A stretch of DNA of 64,000 bases, taken from the NCBI RefSeq assembly GCF_029761935.1, contig NZ_CP121699.1:1178001-1242000 (forward strand), read 5' to 3'. The notes under the pieces were generated by a model. It was not told the DNA's origin, did no database searches, and worked only from the letters and a program-made list of their open reading frames with translations. A program made the position numbers and the translations under genes. Shown here in pieces: positions 35,268 to 44,695 of this stretch. Positions within the stretch are counted from its first letter, which is position 1, and each line of letters opens with the position of its first letter. This DNA comes from Microbacterium testaceum (GTDB lineage Bacteria; Actinomycetota; Actinomycetes; Actinomycetales; Microbacteriaceae).

Positions 35268-36214
35268 TCCGCTACACGCTGACACGGCTGGGCCTGCTCG
35301 TGCTGGGCCTGGCCGTGGCCAGCGTGCTGATCTTCGTCTCGCTGCGGGTGCTCCCGGGCGATGTGGCACAGCTCATCGCCGGCACCGAGGCGACCCCCGA
35401 ACAGGTCGCGGCGTTGCGGTCGAGCCTCGGCCTCGAGGCGCCGCTCTGGACGCAGTACCTCGACTGGATCGGCGGACTGATCCGCGGCGACCTCGGCACC
35501 TCGCTCATCACCGGCACCTCCGTCGCATCCGAACTGGCCGACAAGGCGCGCGTCACCGTCCCCCTCGCGGCGATGTCGTTGACGGTGGCGCTGATCGTCG
35601 GTATCCCGTTCGGTGTGCTCTCGGCCCTCGGCCGGCGGCGAGCCGGGGGGACGGCGCTCAGCGTGGGGGCCCAGGCGCTGGCGGCGGTGCCCGTGGTCTG
35701 GGCGGGCATGATGCTCGTCGTCGTCTTCGCGGTGTGGCTCGGCTGGCTCCCGCCCCAAGGGTTCCCCCGCGCGGGATGGAACGACCCCGCGGCCGCGTTC
35801 CGCGCCCTCATCCTCCCCGCGCTCACCATCGGCGTGGTCGAGGGGGCGATGCTCCTGCGCTTCGTCCGCAGCGCGACGCTCCAGGCCCTCGGCCAGGACT
35901 ACGTGCGCACGGCCGCCGCGAAGGGGCTCACTCGCACGCGTGCCCTGCTCAGCCACGGCCTGCCCAACGTCGGCCTCTCGGTCATCACCGTGCTCGGCCT
36001 CCAGATCGCCGGGATCATCGTCGGAGCCGTCGTGATCGAGCAACTGTTCACCCTCCCCGGCGTCGGCCGCATGCTGGTGTCCGACGTCGCTTCGCGCGAC
36101 CTCCCCAAGGTCCAGGGCGAGCTCCTCGCCCTCACCGGGTTCGTGCTGCTCGTCGGATTCCTCGTCGATCTCTCCCACCGCCTCATCGACCCCCGTCAGA
36201 GGGAGGCCTCATGA
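35264..36214 (+). CDS. ABC transporter permease (DppB-like)
   Basis: The 316-residue inner-membrane protein has six segments and the binding-protein-dependent transport EAA-type loop (VRTAAAKGLTRTRALLSHGLPN). N-terminus (LTRLGLLVLGLAVASVLIFVSLRVLPGD) is typical of DppB/OppB. GTG at 35264 overlaps the binding-protein stop. Confidence 0.93.
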   Translation: MIRYTLTRLGLLVLGLAVASVLIFVSLRVLPGDVAQLIAGTEATPEQVAALRSSLGLEAPLWTQYLDWIGGLIRGDLGTSLITGTSVASELADKARVTVPLAAMSLTVALIVGIPFGVLSALGRRRAGGTALSVGAQALAAVPVVWAGMMLVVVFAVWLGWLPPQGFPRAGWNDPAAAFRALILPALTIGVVEGAMLLRFVRSATLQALGQDYVRTAAAKGLTRTRALLSHGLPNVGLSVITVLGLQIAGIIVGAVVIEQLFTLPGVGRMLVSDVASRDLPKVQGELLALTGFVLLVGFLVDLSHRLIDPRQREAS

Positions 36215-37080
36215 CCACCCTCCGGCGGCTCTGGAGCCTCGGCACCGGGCGATTCGGCATCCTGATCGTCGCTCTTCTGCTCATCACGGCCCTCGTCTCG
36301 CTCGTCTGGACGCCCTTCGACCCCGCGTCGGTCGACGCTCGGGCGCGCTGGAGCGATCCATCGTGGCCGCACGTGCTCGGAACCGACAACAGCGGTCGAG
36401 ACATCGCGAGCCTGCTCATGGCCGGAGCGCGCACCACCTTCGTCGTCGCCGTCGGCGCCGGAGTGGTGGCCTCGGTACTGGGCATCGCCCTCGCCGCCCT
36501 CGGCTCGCTGACGGCGCGGTGGATCCGCGAGAGCGTCGCCGTGCTCGTCGACATCCTCATCGCCTTCCCCGTCCTCATCATCGCCATGATGATCTCGGCC
36601 GTGTGGGGCGGTTCGCTAGCCGTCGTCATCTGGTCGGTGGGCATCGGCTTCGGCGTGAACGTCGCCCGCGTGACACGACCCGAGCTGCGACGCGTGCTGC
36701 ACAGCGACTTCGTGCTCGCGGGGCGCGCGAGCGGCCTGTCGACCGGGCAGAACCTCACCCGGCACCTCCTGCCGAACGTCGCACCGGTGTTCATCGTGCA
36801 GCTGTCGTGGGGAATGGCGGTCGCCGTGCTGGCCGAGGCGGGGCTGTCGTACCTCGGCTTCGGCGCGCCCGTGACCCAGCCCTCGTGGGGAGTTCTCCTG
36901 AGCGACCTGCAGGCCTACATCGCCGTGCACCCCCTCACCGTCGTCTGGCCCGGTCTGGCGATCACGCTGACCGTGCTGGGGCTGAACCTGCTCGGCGACG
37001 CCCTGCGCGAGGCGGCCGACCCCACCCTCGGCGAGCGCACCCCCGCGGCCCGCACGCACGTGCCGGGGGTGGTCGCATGA
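36211..37080 (+). CDS. ABC transporter permease (DppC-like)
   Basis: The 289-residue permease has an N-terminal segment, the conserved LGTDNSGRDIAS motif of DppC/OppC, an EAA loop (GRASGLSTGQNLTRHLLPN) and the SYLGFG motif. ATG overlaps the DppB-like stop as ATGA. Confidence 0.93.
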   Translation: MTTLRRLWSLGTGRFGILIVALLLITALVSLVWTPFDPASVDARARWSDPSWPHVLGTDNSGRDIASLLMAGARTTFVVAVGAGVVASVLGIALAALGSLTARWIRESVAVLVDILIAFPVLIIAMMISAVWGGSLAVVIWSVGIGFGVNVARVTRPELRRVLHSDFVLAGRASGLSTGQNLTRHLLPNVAPVFIVQLSWGMAVAVLAEAGLSYLGFGAPVTQPSWGVLLSDLQAYIAVHPLTVVWPGLAITLTVLGLNLLGDALREAADPTLGERTPAARTHVPGVVA

Positions 37081-37901
37081 GCCTCGCCGTCACGGACCTG
37101 CGCGTCGAGATCGGCGGCCGGGCCGTCGTCGACGGCGTGTCGTTCGAGGTGCCCGACGGCGCCCGCGTCGGCCTGATCGGCGAATCCGGCTCGGGCAAGT
37201 CGATGACCGCCCTGGCGATCCTCGGGCTCCTCCCCGACGGCGCCCACGCCACCGGCAGCATCGTCTGGAACGGCCGCGAGATCCTCGGCCTCGCCGACCG
37301 CGAGCTGGCCCGCCTGCGCGGCGACGACATCGGCATGGTCTTCCAGGAGCCCCGGACGGCGCTGAACCCCATCCGCACCGTCGGCCGGCAGATCGGCGAA
37401 TCGGTGCGCATCCACGAGGGCGTCTCTCGGCGCGAGGCTCTCCGTCGCGCCGTCGCCGAGGCCGAGCGGGTCGCCCTCCCCGGTCCCGAACGCATCGTCT
37501 CGCGCTACCCGCACCAGCTCTCCGGCGGCCAGCGGCAGCGGGTCGCGATCGCGATGGCCCTCGCGTGCCGACCGCGGCTGCTCATCGCCGACGAACCGAC
37601 GACGGCGCTCGACGTCACCATCCAAGCGGGGATCCTGACCCTCCTGCGCTCCCTCGTCCAGGATGCCGGCATGTCGCTCGTCTTCATCACCCACGACCTC
37701 GCGGTGCTCGCGCAGGTCGCCACCCACGCCGTCGTCCTCGAGAACGGCCGGGTGGTCGAGCAGGGCGCCGTCACCGACCTGTTGAAGGCGCCGTCCTCGC
37801 CCGTCACGCGGGCGCTGCTGCGCGATGCGACCGCGACGCTGTGGCATCCCGAGCTCCCCCCTCGAGAGATCGCGGCCGACGATGCAGAGGAGACCCCGTG
37901 A
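37077..37901 (+). CDS. ABC transporter ATP-binding protein (OppD-like)
   Basis: The 274-residue ATPase has Walker A GESGSGKS, signature LSGGQRQR, Walker [13 protein letters not shown] and H-loop [12 protein letters not shown]. It pairs with the next ATPase and the two permeases. The C-terminal extension characteristic of OppD is short. ATG overlaps the permease stop. Confidence 0.93.
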   Translation: MSLAVTDLRVEIGGRAVVDGVSFEVPDGARVGLIGESGSGKSMTALAILGLLPDGAHATGSIVWNGREILGLADRELARLRGDDIGMVFQEPRTALNPIRTVGRQIGESVRIHEGVSRREALRRAVAEAERVALPGPERIVSRYPHQLSGGQRQRVAIAMALACRPRLLIADEPTTALDVTIQAGILTLLRSLVQDAGMSLVFITHDLAVLAQVATHAVVLENGRVVEQGAVTDLLKAPSSPVTRALLRDATATLWHPELPPREIAADDAEETP

Positions 37902-38689
37902 CCGAGACGCTGATGCGCGCGCGCGGACTCTCGCGCGCCTACCCCACCCCCCGGACGCGGGGAGTCGGCCGGGCCGAGCAGACCGTGGGCCTCGCCGACG
38001 TCGACCTCTCGGTGCTGGCGGGCAGCGCGGTCGGGATCATCGGCGAGTCGGGGTCGGGCAAATCGACGCTCGTGCGCCTGCTGCTGGGCCTCGACGTGCC
38101 GAGCGCGGGCACCGTCGAGGTCGACGGACGCGCCGTCGACGCCCGCGGCTCGGCGCGGTCTCTGCACTGGCTGCGACGAGCGACCGGCATGGTCTTCCAG
38201 GACCCGTACGCCTCGCTCGATCCCCGCATGAGCGTCGAGCGCATCGTGGGCGAGCCGCTGTGGGCGCTCGGGATCGAGGGCGATCGCCGCGCGCGGGTCC
38301 GCGAGGTGCTCGAGCAGGTCGGTCTCGACGCCGGCATGGCCACGCGGTTCCCCCACGAGTTCTCCGGAGGCCAACGCCAGCGCATCGCCCTGGCTCGCGC
38401 GATCGTTCACCGCCCGCGCATCCTCGTCGGCGACGAGCCCCTCTCGGCCCTCGACGTGACGGTGCGCGCGCAGATCCTGCGCCTCATCGCGCGGCTACGG
38501 CTCGAAGAGGACCTCACCCTCGTCCTCGTCTCGCACGACATCGGCGTGGTGCAGAACGTGTGCGACCAGGTCGTCGTCATGAAGGACGGCCGCATCGTCG
38601 AACAGGGCCCCACCGAGAAGGTGCTGCTGCAGCCGCAGGCGGCGTACACGCGGCAGCTGCTGGCGTCGATTCCGACACTGCCGGGCTGA
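37898..38689 (+). CDS. ABC transporter ATP-binding protein (OppF-like)
   Basis: The 263-residue ATPase has Walker A GESGSGKS, signature FSGGQRQR, Walker [13 protein letters not shown] and the [11 protein letters not shown] tail typical of OppF. It is the last gene; GTG overlaps the OppD-like stop, so all five are translationally coupled. Confidence 0.93.
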   Translation: MTETLMRARGLSRAYPTPRTRGVGRAEQTVGLADVDLSVLAGSAVGIIGESGSGKSTLVRLLLGLDVPSAGTVEVDGRAVDARGSARSLHWLRRATGMVFQDPYASLDPRMSVERIVGEPLWALGIEGDRRARVREVLEQVGLDAGMATRFPHEFSGGQRQRIALARAIVHRPRILVGDEPLSALDVTVRAQILRLIARLRLEEDLTLVLVSHDIGVVQNVCDQVVVMKDGRIVEQGPTEKVLLQPQAAYTRQLLASIPTLPG

Positions 38690-38756
38690 CGCGGGGCTCG
38701 CGCTGCGGGACGGGTGGGGCCGTTCCGCGCCGGCGTTGCGGGGTAGTGGGCGGGCA

Positions 38757-38816
38757 CGAGAACAGGAGGTGTCACCGGGACAGGCTGATTCCACCACCGA
38801 AATCGTCCTGTTCTCG
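38757..38816. repeat. Inverted repeat in the gap after the transporter operon
   Basis: CGAGAACAGGA (38757-38767) and TCCTGTTCTCG (38806-38816) are perfect 11-bp complements 38 nt apart, with further GGTG/CACC pairing inside. Possible terminator or mobile-element remnant. Confidence 0.55.
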
Positions 38817-38926
38817 GAGCATCTCTTGTTCTGGTGCGGGTGCAGCCCGCCCGGCTCTTCGAACTGCTCCCCCACGCGCCGATCAAGGGATCCCGCGATG
38901 TCGGAGGTCGGCGCTACCCTCGGCGC

Positions 38927-39985
38927 ATGACCCCCGGTATCGTCCCCCCGTTCCTGCTCGACCGACTCGCCTCCACCGATGACCCGCGCATGGCCCGGGC
39001 CGCCGAAGCGGCGCGCAAGACCCTCGCCGTGCCGCGGCCGACGCGTCCGACACGATCCCGCCTGCGACTGTCGATCGAGGGCGACACCCTCGTGGCCGAG
39101 ACCGGGCCGGCGCCCGATCGCATCATCTCCGACGCGGCGAACACCGAGAACCTGCCGGGTCGTCGCGTGCGCAGCGAAGACGACGGCCCGTCGGGCGACA
39201 CCGCGGTCGACGAGGCCTACGACGGTCTCGGCGAGACCTACGACTTCTTCTGGGACGCCTTCGCCCGCGACGGCATCGACGCCGCCGGCGGATCGCTGCT
39301 GGCCACCGTGCACTTCGGCGACGACTACGACAACGCGTTCTGGAACGGCGAGCGCATGGTCTTCGGCGACGGCGACGGCGAGGTCTTCGTCGGCTTCACC
39401 CGATCGCTCAGCGTCATCGCGCACGAACTGGGGCACGGCGTCACCGAGGCCTCCGGCGGCCTCGAGTACCAGGGGCAGTCGGGCGCGCTGAACGAGTCGC
39501 TGTCCGACGTGTTCGGCACCCTCGCCGAGCAGCACCACCGGGGTCAGACCGCCGATGAGGCCTCGTGGCTCATCGGCGAGGGCATCTTCGCCGCCGCGGT
39601 CCAGGGCGAGGCCCTGCGCTCGATGAAGGCACCGGGCACCGCCTACGACGACGACGTGCTCGGCAAGGACCCGCAGCCGGGTCACATGCGCGACTACGTC
39701 GAGACGACCGACGACAACGGCGGGGTGCACATCAACTCCGGCATCCCGAACAAGGCCTTCTACCTCGCCGCCACTGCGCTCGGCGGGTTCGCGTGGGAGC
39801 GTGCCGGTCTCATCTGGTACCGGACGATCACCGCCGGAACGCTGTCGCCCACGGCGGACTTCTCGGCGTTCGCGACCGCCACCCTGTCGGCCGCGGCCAG
39901 CGAGTACGGTGAGAAGTCGGAGGAGGTCGCCGCCGTCCGCGCCGCGTGGGCCGGGGTCGGCGTCGAGGAGGATGCCGCAGCCTGA
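38927..39985 (+). CDS. Protealysin-like M4 metalloprotease
   Basis: The 352-residue zinc protease has HELGH (166-170), third zinc ligand Glu190 in GALNESLSD and the later His in GGVHINSGIPNKAFY. There is no signal peptide; the short N-terminal pro-region contains IVPPFLLDRLAS, the hallmark of protealysin-type cytoplasmic M4 enzymes. TACCCT lies 6 nt before the ATG, so transcription may begin at the ATG (leaderless). It overlaps the inhibitor gene. Confidence 0.92.
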   Translation: MTPGIVPPFLLDRLASTDDPRMARAAEAARKTLAVPRPTRPTRSRLRLSIEGDTLVAETGPAPDRIISDAANTENLPGRRVRSEDDGPSGDTAVDEAYDGLGETYDFFWDAFARDGIDAAGGSLLATVHFGDDYDNAFWNGERMVFGDGDGEVFVGFTRSLSVIAHELGHGVTEASGGLEYQGQSGALNESLSDVFGTLAEQHHRGQTADEASWLIGEGIFAAAVQGEALRSMKAPGTAYDDDVLGKDPQPGHMRDYVETTDDNGGVHINSGIPNKAFYLAATALGGFAWERAGLIWYRTITAGTLSPTADFSAFATATLSAAASEYGEKSEEVAAVRAAWAGVGVEEDAAA

Positions 39986-40310
39986 CACCGAGAACGACAC
40001 CGAGAGCGCCGGACGCTTCGTCGTCATCGTCGTGCGCTCCGGTGGTCTCGCGGGCCTGTCGAAGCAGTGGCGGGCCGAGCCCGACCCCGACGGACTCCCC
40101 CGCTGGCAGCAGCTGGTCGAAAGCTGCCCCTGGGACGAAGCTCCCGCCGCGTCCCGGGGCGCCGACCGCTACCAGTGGCGTATCGAGGTGCACCACGGCG
40201 ACACCGCCGTCCATCAGGCGCGCCTCGACGACGGACAGGTGGAGGGACCCTGGCGCACCCTGGTCGACGAGGTGCGGCAGGCCGCTCCCTCGCGCCCCGT
40301 CCCTCGTTAG
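39972..40310 (+). CDS. Emfourin-like protealysin inhibitor
   Basis: The 112-residue protein has the emfourin pattern: RFVVIVVRSGGLAGLSKQW, then a helical segment and YQWRIEVHHGD. Emfourins inhibit the adjacent M4 protease in known protealysin operons. ATG at 39972 overlaps the protease end by 14 nt; the AGGAGG just before it is unusually close. Confidence 0.82.
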   Translation: MPQPDTENDTESAGRFVVIVVRSGGLAGLSKQWRAEPDPDGLPRWQQLVESCPWDEAPAASRGADRYQWRIEVHHGDTAVHQARLDDGQVEGPWRTLVDEVRQAAPSRPVPR

Positions 40311-40350
40311 GCGTCGCGCGGACTCGCGCCCCACGCGAGCTCGGGCCCCG

Positions 40351-40403
40351 GGGCGGGCTCAGGCCCCAGGGCGGGCTCGGCCCCAGGGCGGGCTCAGGCC
40401 CCG
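40351..40403. repeat. Three-copy GC-rich tandem repeat
   Basis: Three tandem units of GGGCGGGCTCAGGCCCC type, of 18, 17 and 18 bp, in a non-coding gap. No spacer or Cas context, so not CRISPR. Confidence 0.7.
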
Positions 40404-40438
40404 CGCCGGCGGCATCCGTTCGGCTGCTCACCCTTCGG

Positions 40439-40502
40439 CATAAACGCTTTCCGTGGTCATAAACGCTGTGAGACAGCGTTTCTCGTCACTCGGAGCGTTT
40501 AT
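40439..40502. repeat. REP-like nested palindrome, copy 2
   Basis: ATAAACGCT at 40440 and 40459 and AGCGTTTAT at 40494 form an outer 9-bp stem; AAACGCTGT-GAG-ACAGCGTTT (40461-40481) forms an inner hairpin. It shares the ATAAACGCT core with 23675-23743. Confidence 0.75.
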
Positions 40503-40545
40503 CGGCGATCCGAAAGCCCCGACCGCACCCCGCACCCGCGCGGAA

Positions 40546-41160
40546 TCAGCCGAACAGCCGCCGTCGGGGCTTCTTCTTCGACGGGATGCTCTTCTGCAGG
40601 TACACGACGCCCAGCCAGCGTCCGAATTTGAAGCCGACGCGCCCCATGCGGCCGACCTCGGTGAAGCCGAGCTTCTCGTGCAGGGCGATCGAGGCGTCGG
40701 CGCCCTTGTCGCTGATCGCGGCGACCATCTCGCGGATGCCCAGGTCCTGGCACGCGGCGACGAGAGCTTCGAGCAGAGCGCGTCCGAGGCCCTTGCCCGC
40801 GGCCGCCTGGCCCAGGTAGATCGAGTTCTCGACCGTGTAGCGGTACGCCGATTTCGACTGCCACGGCTGCACGAGGGCGTATCCGAGGATCTGACCGCTG
40901 GGCGACTGGGCGACGAGGAAGGGCAGCCCCAGCTTGTGGAGGGTCGCGAATTTGTCACGCCACTTCGCGAGCGACCAGGCCTTCTCGTCGAAGGTCACGA
41001 CCGAGTTGCGCACGTAGTAGTTGTAGATCTCGCGGATGTCGGGGATGTCGGCCTCGGTCGCCGGGCGGATCTCGAAGGCGAAGGGCTGCTCCGGCTTCGG
41101 CGTCGGGCGCAGGTGGGCGGGCAGCCGCCGACGGCTCTTCTCGTACTCCTCTTCCAGCAC
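40546..41160 (-). CDS. GNAT N-acetyltransferase (phosphinothricin acetyltransferase-like)
   Basis: The 204-residue protein has FEIRPATEADIPDIREIYNYYVRNS, the PAT/MnaT-type N-terminal motif, an acetyl-CoA loop GKGLGRALLEALV and a C-terminal LHEKLGFTEVGRMGRVG. The basic tail KKKPRRR is unusual. GTG start, weak ribosome site. The substrate is unknown. Confidence 0.88.
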   Translation of the reverse strand: MLEEEYEKSRRRLPAHLRPTPKPEQPFAFEIRPATEADIPDIREIYNYYVRNSVVTFDEKAWSLAKWRDKFATLHKLGLPFLVAQSPSGQILGYALVQPWQSKSAYRYTVENSIYLGQAAAGKGLGRALLEALVAACQDLGIREMVAAISDKGADASIALHEKLGFTEVGRMGRVGFKFGRWLGVVYLQKSIPSKKKPRRRLFG

Positions 41161-41239
41161 TCCGCCACTCTACGGGCGTCGCGGTTTCGCGCGTATGACG
41201 CGCGCGATCGACGGGCGGCGGCACCCGCCCGCAGGCGAT

Positions 41240-41926
41240 TCAGGCGGGGATCCGCCAGTCGACGGGGTCGGCGCCCTGCTCCTCGAGCAGCGCGTTCACG
41301 CGCGAGAACGGCTTCGAGCCGAAGAACCCCCGGCTCGCCGACAGGGGCGAGGGGTGCGGCGAGGCGACGACCGCGGTGTCGCCGAGGATCGGAGCGAGGC
41401 CCTGCGCGTCCTTGCCCCACAGCACCGCCACCAGCGGGGACTCCCGCGCGACGAGACAGCGGATGGCGTGTTCGGTCACCCGTTCCCACCCCCATCCGCG
41501 GTGGGATGCCGGGACCCCGGGCGCCACCGTCAGCACCCTGTTGAGCAGCATGACGCCCTGCGCGCCCCACGCCGAGAGGTCGCCGTGCGGCGCTGGAGCG
41601 ATACCCACGTCGTCGGAGAGTTCGCGGTAGATGTTCGTCAGGCTGCGTGGGAGCGGCCGCACGTGCGGGTCGACGGCGAACGACAGACCGATGGGGTGGC
41701 CCGGGGTCGGGTAGGGATCCTGACCGACGATGAGCACCCGGACCTCGTCGAGCGGCGTACGGAACGCGCGGAGGACGAGATCGCCGGCCGGAAGATAGGG
41801 CTTCCCCTCGGCCCGAAGGCGCTCCCCCACCGCGGCGATGTCGTCGGCCACCGGGGTGAGCGCCTCGACCCACGAGCGGTCGATGAGCCCCGCGTCTGCG
41901 AGCTCGGGGAGGGTCATCGCGCTCAC
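41240..41926 (-). CDS. ung: Uracil-DNA glycosylase, family 1
   Basis: The 228-residue enzyme has the water-activating motif [16 protein letters not shown] with catalytic Asp and the minor-groove loop [13 protein letters not shown]. The GTG at 41926 was chosen over an ATG three codons later because it has GAGGAAG upstream and overlaps the phosphoribosyltransferase stop as GTGA. It removes uracil from DNA. Confidence 0.95.
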   Translation of the reverse strand: MSAMTLPELADAGLIDRSWVEALTPVADDIAAVGERLRAEGKPYLPAGDLVLRAFRTPLDEVRVLIVGQDPYPTPGHPIGLSFAVDPHVRPLPRSLTNIYRELSDDVGIAPAPHGDLSAWGAQGVMLLNRVLTVAPGVPASHRGWGWERVTEHAIRCLVARESPLVAVLWGKDAQGLAPILGDTAVVASPHPSPLSASRGFFGSKPFSRVNALLEEQGADPVDWRIPA

Positions 41927-42408
41927 GCGGCGTCTTCCTCCTGAACAGAGCCGAGGTGCGACCAGGGGAACTCGATCCACAGCGACGTGTCGCGCCAGGA
42001 GTAGTCGGGCGCGATGATCGTCGTCGGCTTGGTGTAGATCACCGCGGAGCGGACGTCCGCGTCGTGTCGCTTCAGCAGCTTCACCGCGAGGTCGAGTGTG
42101 CGGCCGCTGTCGGCCACGTCGTCGACGAGCAGCACACGCCGTCCCGACAAGTAGGTCAGATCGAGCGCCGGCGGCAGTACCTCGGGGGCATCGAGCACGG
42201 TGCCCACCCCGGTGTAGAACTCCACGTTCAGTGCGCCGCAGTTCTTCGCGCCGAGCCCGTACGCGATCGCTCCCCCCGGGAGCAGACCGCCGCGCGCGAT
42301 CGCCACGACGACCTCGGGTTCGAACCCGTCGGCCACGATCGCCCGCGAGATGTCGCGCGTGGCGGCCCCGAAGTCATCCCAGCTCAGGCGTTCGCGTTCG
42401 TCCGTCAC
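41923..42408 (-). CDS. Phosphoribosyltransferase
   Basis: The 161-residue type I PRTase has the PRPP motif [13 protein letters not shown] and an N-terminal [13 protein letters not shown]. Xanthine/guanine-type salvage is likely but unproven. GTG with GAGGAG. It is coupled to ung, linking nucleobase salvage with uracil repair. Confidence 0.85.
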   Translation of the reverse strand: MTDERERLSWDDFGAATRDISRAIVADGFEPEVVVAIARGGLLPGGAIAYGLGAKNCGALNVEFYTGVGTVLDAPEVLPPALDLTYLSGRRVLLVDDVADSGRTLDLAVKLLKRHDADVRSAVIYTKPTTIIAPDYSWRDTSLWIEFPWSHLGSVQEEDAA

Positions 42409-42452
42409 GGCGGACTCCTCTCGTCGACTGCCTTTCACCCTAGGGGCGGCGG

Positions 42453-42986
42453 CTACGACCGCGAGCCCACCGGGAGGATCATCGAGGTCGTTCCCGGAAT
42501 GTCCACGAAGCCGATCGCCGCCCAGTGCGCGCGGCCGAGCCACGGGTCGGTCGATTCGTCGGCACCGCACCGTCGCGTCCCCAACAGCGCGATGGTGTCT
42601 CCGTCGAAGACCCGCGCGATGCTGCGCACCAGTTCATGGCTGAGGGCGGTCGCGTTCACATCGTCGTGGACGTCGACGGAGGCGATGACGCAGAGGTTGT
42701 CGGTGAAGAGAGACGACTCGTCGAGCATGGAGATCAGTTCGCGATCGGCGAAGGCCGATCCGATCGATGTCAGGTCGGCTTCGGCATCCCCCAGCTGCTC
42801 GACCCACCGCGGGTTCGCGTAGTGCACGCGGTACACGATCGCTTCGGCCAGGCGGGGCTTGTCGACGGACGCGTCGGCGAGGGCGGAATGGATGGTCGCA
42901 CACCAGACCTCGGGCTCGACGTCGGTGTCGGTGGTGCGAAGCGTGAGCTGGAACGCGGTCGCACCCGATTTGGAAGGTTCTGACAT
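42453..42986 (-). CDS. Hypothetical protein, divergent partner of the AAA+ ATPase
   Basis: The 177-residue cytoplasmic product has an acidic, mixed alpha/beta sequence (VWCATIHSALADASVDKPRL, then IASVDVHDDVNATALSHELVRSIARVFDG). No family is recognised. GGGGG precedes the ATG. It diverges from the ATPase gene and shares an exact 12-nt promoter motif with it. Confidence 0.65.
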   Translation of the reverse strand: MSEPSKSGATAFQLTLRTTDTDVEPEVWCATIHSALADASVDKPRLAEAIVYRVHYANPRWVEQLGDAEADLTSIGSAFADRELISMLDESSLFTDNLCVIASVDVHDDVNATALSHELVRSIARVFDGDTIALLGTRRCGADESTDPWLGRAHWAAIGFVDIPGTTSMILPVGSRS

Positions 42987-43061
42987 GTGGCCCCCACGGC
43001 CTGTCGGAGTGTCGGGAGGCACTCGGCTTTTTCCTGACCATAGCGAAATGCCGTTGTCCAC

Positions 43062-43187
43062 TTCTCATCTTTCGGACGGGGAATGCGTCGTGGTATGCGG
43101 TAGGTCAAGCCCGAGTGCCCCGGAAAGACGGGGGCTGCGCCGCGGCTTGCGCCAAAATTCGGACAATCCTCACACAAAGATGAGAAG
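43062..43187. promoter_or_regulatory. Paired AAAGATGAGAAG motifs in a divergent promoter gap
   Basis: AAAGATGAGAAG occurs on the plus strand at 43176-43187, 70 nt before the ATPase start, and on the minus strand at 43062-43073, 75 nt before the hypothetical gene. Both point toward their gene, so a common regulator or sigma factor is likely. Confidence 0.6.
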
Positions 43188-43257
43188 ACGCTAATGTAAA
43201 TCTCAGAAAGCGACCGCCCCCACGGAACGCCCCTTTTCCCCCCTGGAGCCCGACGCA

Positions 43258-44343
43258 GTGAGCAGCACCTACATCGAAACCGGCGGACAGGTTCGGGTCT
43301 ACGACTCCGCCGTCCAGGCTCACGACTCTCTCCCCCTGGGCACCTATCGGGTGCGGTACAGCATCAAGGAGGGGTTCAGCCTCCTGCGCATCGAAGACCT
43401 CGGCGTCGGGTCCGAGAAGGTGTACGGCCGCCGCGAGGCGAAGGTCGACAAGATCTTCCGCACCTACTCGCGCTTCGAGCGCAACCTCGGCGTCATGCTC
43501 TCGGGCAACAAGGGTCAGGGAAAGTCGATGTTCCTGCGCATGCTGGCCGCGCGCGCTATCGAGAGCGGCATCCCGGTCGTCCTCGTCAGCGAGGACGCGG
43601 AGGGGATCGTCGACTTCCTCGACACCCTCGACGAGTGCCTCGTCATCTTCGACGAGTTCGAGAAGACCTTCTCGTCGGGCCGCGGACCGCTCGACGGCCC
43701 GAATCGACAGAACCAGTTCCTGACGCTGTTCGACGGGACGTCGTCGGTCAAGCGGATCTACTGCCTCACCGTCAACGACGTGCAGGACGTCAGCCACTAC
43801 ATCGTCAACCGCCCCGGTCGATTCCATTACCACATGCGATTCGACTACCCGAGCCCCGACGACGTCCGCGAATACCTCCTCGATCAGGCTCCGCTCGCCG
43901 CCGCCGCCGAGATCGAGAATGCCGCATTGTTCTCACGTCGCGTCAATCTGACCTACGACCACCTGCGCGCCATCGCCTTCGAGATGAATCATCCGGACGC
44001 CACGTTCACCGACATCGTCGAAGACCTCAACATCAAGGCGATCGAGCCGAGCACATATCGCGTCGAGGCGACGTATCTCGATGGTTCGGTCCTCACGGAC
44101 GAATCGGTGCTCAACCTCCACGAGCGCAGCGACGTGAGCCGGACGATCGAGCTGCGCAGCACCCACCGGGTGTTGTTCTTCTCGTTCGCGCCTCGCGACG
44201 TCGTCTTCGAGGACGACGGCAACATCTCCGTACCCGTCCACAAGATCGAGGCTGTGGACGAGGACGACGAGACCCCGGACGAGCTGCCGACGAGCATCAG
44301 CCTCACCCTCATCGGGCAGGCCAGCTACTCGTTCGACCGCTGA
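43258..44343 (+). CDS. AAA+ ATPase of unknown system
   Basis: The 361-residue protein has Walker A GNKGQGKS (83-90), Walker B CLVIFDEFEK (127-136), sensor-1-like IYCLTVND and an arginine-finger-like NRPGRFHYHM. An 80-residue N-terminal domain (SIKEGFSLLRIEDLGVGSEKVYG) and a 100-residue beta-rich C-terminal domain are unlike known chaperones. Similar small ATPases occur in phage and defence loci, but none of their usual partners is here. GTG start. Confidence 0.8.
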   Translation: MSSTYIETGGQVRVYDSAVQAHDSLPLGTYRVRYSIKEGFSLLRIEDLGVGSEKVYGRREAKVDKIFRTYSRFERNLGVMLSGNKGQGKSMFLRMLAARAIESGIPVVLVSEDAEGIVDFLDTLDECLVIFDEFEKTFSSGRGPLDGPNRQNQFLTLFDGTSSVKRIYCLTVNDVQDVSHYIVNRPGRFHYHMRFDYPSPDDVREYLLDQAPLAAAAEIENAALFSRRVNLTYDHLRAIAFEMNHPDATFTDIVEDLNIKAIEPSTYRVEATYLDGSVLTDESVLNLHERSDVSRTIELRSTHRVLFFSFAPRDVVFEDDGNISVPVHKIEAVDEDDETPDELPTSISLTLIGQASYSFDR

Positions 44344-44362
44344 TCGGTGCGGCCGAGCGTCG

Positions 44363-44695
44363 TCAGTCGCCGAGGTCGCGAGGGGCGGCGACCCTCTTGT
44401 TGACCTCACGGGTCGCCGAGAACTTCAGAACGCTGTAGTCCTCGACGCGCCCGCGACTCTCGGGGTTGTCGCGGATGTTCAGCACGACGTTGTGTCCCTT
44501 GTGCGACTGCGCGTAGAACTTGCCGAAGCCGGTCAGCGTGACACGGTTTCCGGCGTTCACGAGATCGAGGATCTCTCCGAAGATCGCCTCGTAGGCCAAC
44601 TGCGTGACCGTCGGAGACAATCCGGCGCGCTTGGATACGCGCTGGATGAACTCACGCTTGCTCACCTTGGGCTCATCGGTTCTCATGACGGGCAT
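44363..44695 (-). CDS. HU/IHF-family DNA-binding protein
   Basis: The 110-residue protein has KREFIQRVSKRAGLSPTVTQLAYEAIFGEI, the HU helical body, GNRVTLTGFGKFYAQ, and a C-terminal beta arm region VLNIRDNPESRGRVEDYSVLKFSA. It converges with the ATPase gene, 20 bp apart. Ribosome site is weak. The 288-bp gap upstream holds no plausible gene. Confidence 0.85.
   Translation of the reverse strand: MPVMRTDEPKVSKREFIQRVSKRAGLSPTVTQLAYEAIFGEILDLVNAGNRVTLTGFGKFYAQSHKGHNVVLNIRDNPESRGRVEDYSVLKFSATREVNKRVAAPRDLGD

Noticed and set aside
40351..40403. Possible CRISPR-like tandem array
   Set aside because: Units are contiguous without spacers, only three copies, and no cas genes are near.
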